Shown: in pieces, positions 45,613 through 46,386 of the stretch
Layout of the letters: the number at the start of each line of letters is the position of its first letter
How positions within the stretch are numbered: the stretch's first letter is position 1
Origin: Candidatus Endobugula sertula
GTDB lineage: Bacteria > Pseudomonadota > Gammaproteobacteria > Pseudomonadales > Cellvibrionaceae
DNA length: 46,386 nt
Direction of reading: 5' to 3'
Assembly: GCA_001723645.1 (NCBI GenBank)
Contig: MDLC01000025.1
Span: forward strand, 1 to 46,386
The notes under the pieces: model-generated
What the model was told of the DNA's origin: nothing
Database searches by the model: none
The model's input: the letters and a program-made list of their open reading frames with translations, nothing else
Position numbers and translations under genes: made by a program

Positions 45613-45954
45613 ATGAAAGCTATTTTTGTTGAATTACCCCCTTTTGATCGTTATCGAAAGACTTACGTGGATGATGATAATTATCGAGAGTTTCAACTCA
45701 TGCTATTAGCGAACCCTATTGCTGGTGATGTGATTAAAGGCACTGGTGGATTAAGAAAGGTACGGTTTAAAGATAAGCGTCGAGGCAAAGGGAAACGTGG
45801 CGGAATCCGTATTATCTATTATTGGTGGGCAGAGAAAAGTCAATTTTGGTTATTTACCATCTACGATAAGAACGAGATGGATGATCTAACAACCAAAGAA
45901 CGCCAGGTATTGGCGGATTTACTGTCCTGTACATTAAAAGTGAGGTCACTGTGA
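45613..45954 (+). CDS. RelE/HigB-family toxin
   Basis: A 113-residue toxin of the RelE/HigB superfamily. The pattern AIFVELPPFDRYRKTYVDDDNYREFQLMLLANPIAGDVIKGTGGLRKVRFKDKRRGKGKRGGIRIIYYWWAEKSQFWLFTIYDKNEMDDLT is typical, with the basic GLRKVRF...GKRGGIRIIY and the strand FWLFTIYDKNE. It has a basic surface fit for ribosomal mRNA cleavage. Toxin-first order and a helix-turn-helix antitoxin downstream match HigBA/NadS-type operons. Overlaps the antitoxin by four bases. Confidence 0.86.
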   Translation: MKAIFVELPPFDRYRKTYVDDDNYREFQLMLLANPIAGDVIKGTGGLRKVRFKDKRRGKGKRGGIRIIYYWWAEKSQFWLFTIYDKNEMDDLTTKERQVLADLLSCTLKVRSL

Positions 45955-46265
45955 TGAAACGACATTTATTTTCAGAGCTTAAAGAGAGCTTTCAAGCTTT
46001 GCAGGATGAGAAAAAAGGCAAAATTACTTTAAAACAACATATCGTTGAACAGCCTGTCACTCCACAGTTAACCAGTGACGAGCTTGTTGATCTGAGAGAG
46101 AATCTTAACCTTTCCCAGTCAGTCTTTGCCAGCTATTTAAGAATCAATAAACGCACTCTTGAAAATTGGGAGCAAGGAAGAGCAAGGCCCAATGCACAAG
46201 CGGCTACATTAATTAAAATGGTTCAAAAATACCCTGATACTATTGAACGGTTAAGCAGTATGTAG
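45951..46265 (+). CDS. HigA/NadS-like helix-turn-helix antitoxin
   Basis: A 104-residue protein with an N-terminal helical part and an XRE-type helix-turn-helix (LVDLRENLNLSQSVFASYLRINKRTLENWEQGRARPNAQAATLIKMVQKYPD), the standard HigA layout. It overlaps the toxin (ATGATGA) and likely represses the operon through the palindromes at 45562-45601. Confidence 0.87.
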   Translation: MMKRHLFSELKESFQALQDEKKGKITLKQHIVEQPVTPQLTSDELVDLRENLNLSQSVFASYLRINKRTLENWEQGRARPNAQAATLIKMVQKYPDTIERLSSM

Positions 46266-46386
46266 AGAAAACCTTAATATCTTATTTTTTCAATTGTTTT
46301 TATATCTGATGCGTATTCCACTGAAGATGATCACCGCCAACGATTAAACATGATCGCTTTTTCTTCCTAAGCATTCAGAATGTTCT
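46266..46386. other. Window end, no gene seen
   Basis: The last 121 bases hold no credible start or terminator. The element continues beyond the window. Confidence 0.6.

Overview
The window starts in a short stretch of host chromosome and enters the left part of a large integrative and conjugative element (ICE) at about base 610. The boundary is the 3' 49 bases of a methionine tRNA (CAT anticodon, minus strand, 562-610), an att-type scar. From 707 the gene order parA, ICE-type parB, DUF2857, STY4528-like gene, TIGR03761-like gene, DUF3158, ssb, type IA topoisomerase, pilL-N-O-P-Q-R-S-V, DUF3577 (STY4534-like), DUF3275, DUF6094-type methylase, helicase is the conserved backbone of the SPI-7 / PFGI-1 / pKLC102 ICE family. 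DnaT-like and DUF3275/DUF3577 genes point to a gammaproteobacterial host; the species cannot be read from the sequence. No integrase, relaxase catalytic domain, coupling protein or mating-pair-formation genes are here, so the element must continue beyond base 46386.

Layout. (1) 1-610: host flank with a broken RTX-protein fragment and the tRNA/att scar. (2) 678-13113: maintenance and replication module with ParA/ParB, a second ParB-like protein lacking the CTPase domain, three palindromes with the parS core TCACGTGA, in-gene AT-rich repeats resembling an origin, SSB, topoisomerase and a stand-alone relaxase C-terminal domain. (3) 13133-22427: type IVB thin pilus operon (PilL, N, O, P, Q, R, S, V) with an in-frame TGA in the PilQ ATPase. 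(4) 22473-31193: methyltransferase, DUF3577, small genes, a PIN-domain toxin-antitoxin pair, a DnaT-like protein, DUF3275 (frameshifted) and a DNA methylase. (5) 31285-35694: helicase (plus) and, on the minus strand, SprT-like protease, DUF5131 and a small gene. (6) 35700-46386: accessory region with many small unknown genes, a VapBC pair, an orphan Phd-type antitoxin, a toprim-domain protein, a serine recombinase, a WGR protein and a HigBA/RelE-type pair.

The most unusual content is RNA. At least five genes (starts 23498, 26936, 28538, 36053, 36735) are preceded by 150-240 base leaders that share one architecture although their sequences differ: a 5' hairpin, an interleaved two-stem pseudoknot holding small hairpins (often with a GNRA or UUCG-like loop), in most copies a further hairpin, a hairpin of form ACCC-GGGG / CCCC-GGGT, and an element TCTCC that pairs with the GGAGA ribosome binding site. 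Stem sequences change in compensating ways between copies. The copy before the DUF3577 gene may belong to the published DUF3577 RNA motif; the repeated use across the element looks like an element-wide translational control system. In addition, 25197-25695 is a gene-free, promoter-led stretch full of long-range stems, a candidate large structured non-coding RNA.

Several genes carry single-base lesions (RTX fragment, PilQ, DUF3275, SANT/Myb-like gene), which may be decay, recoding or assembly error.
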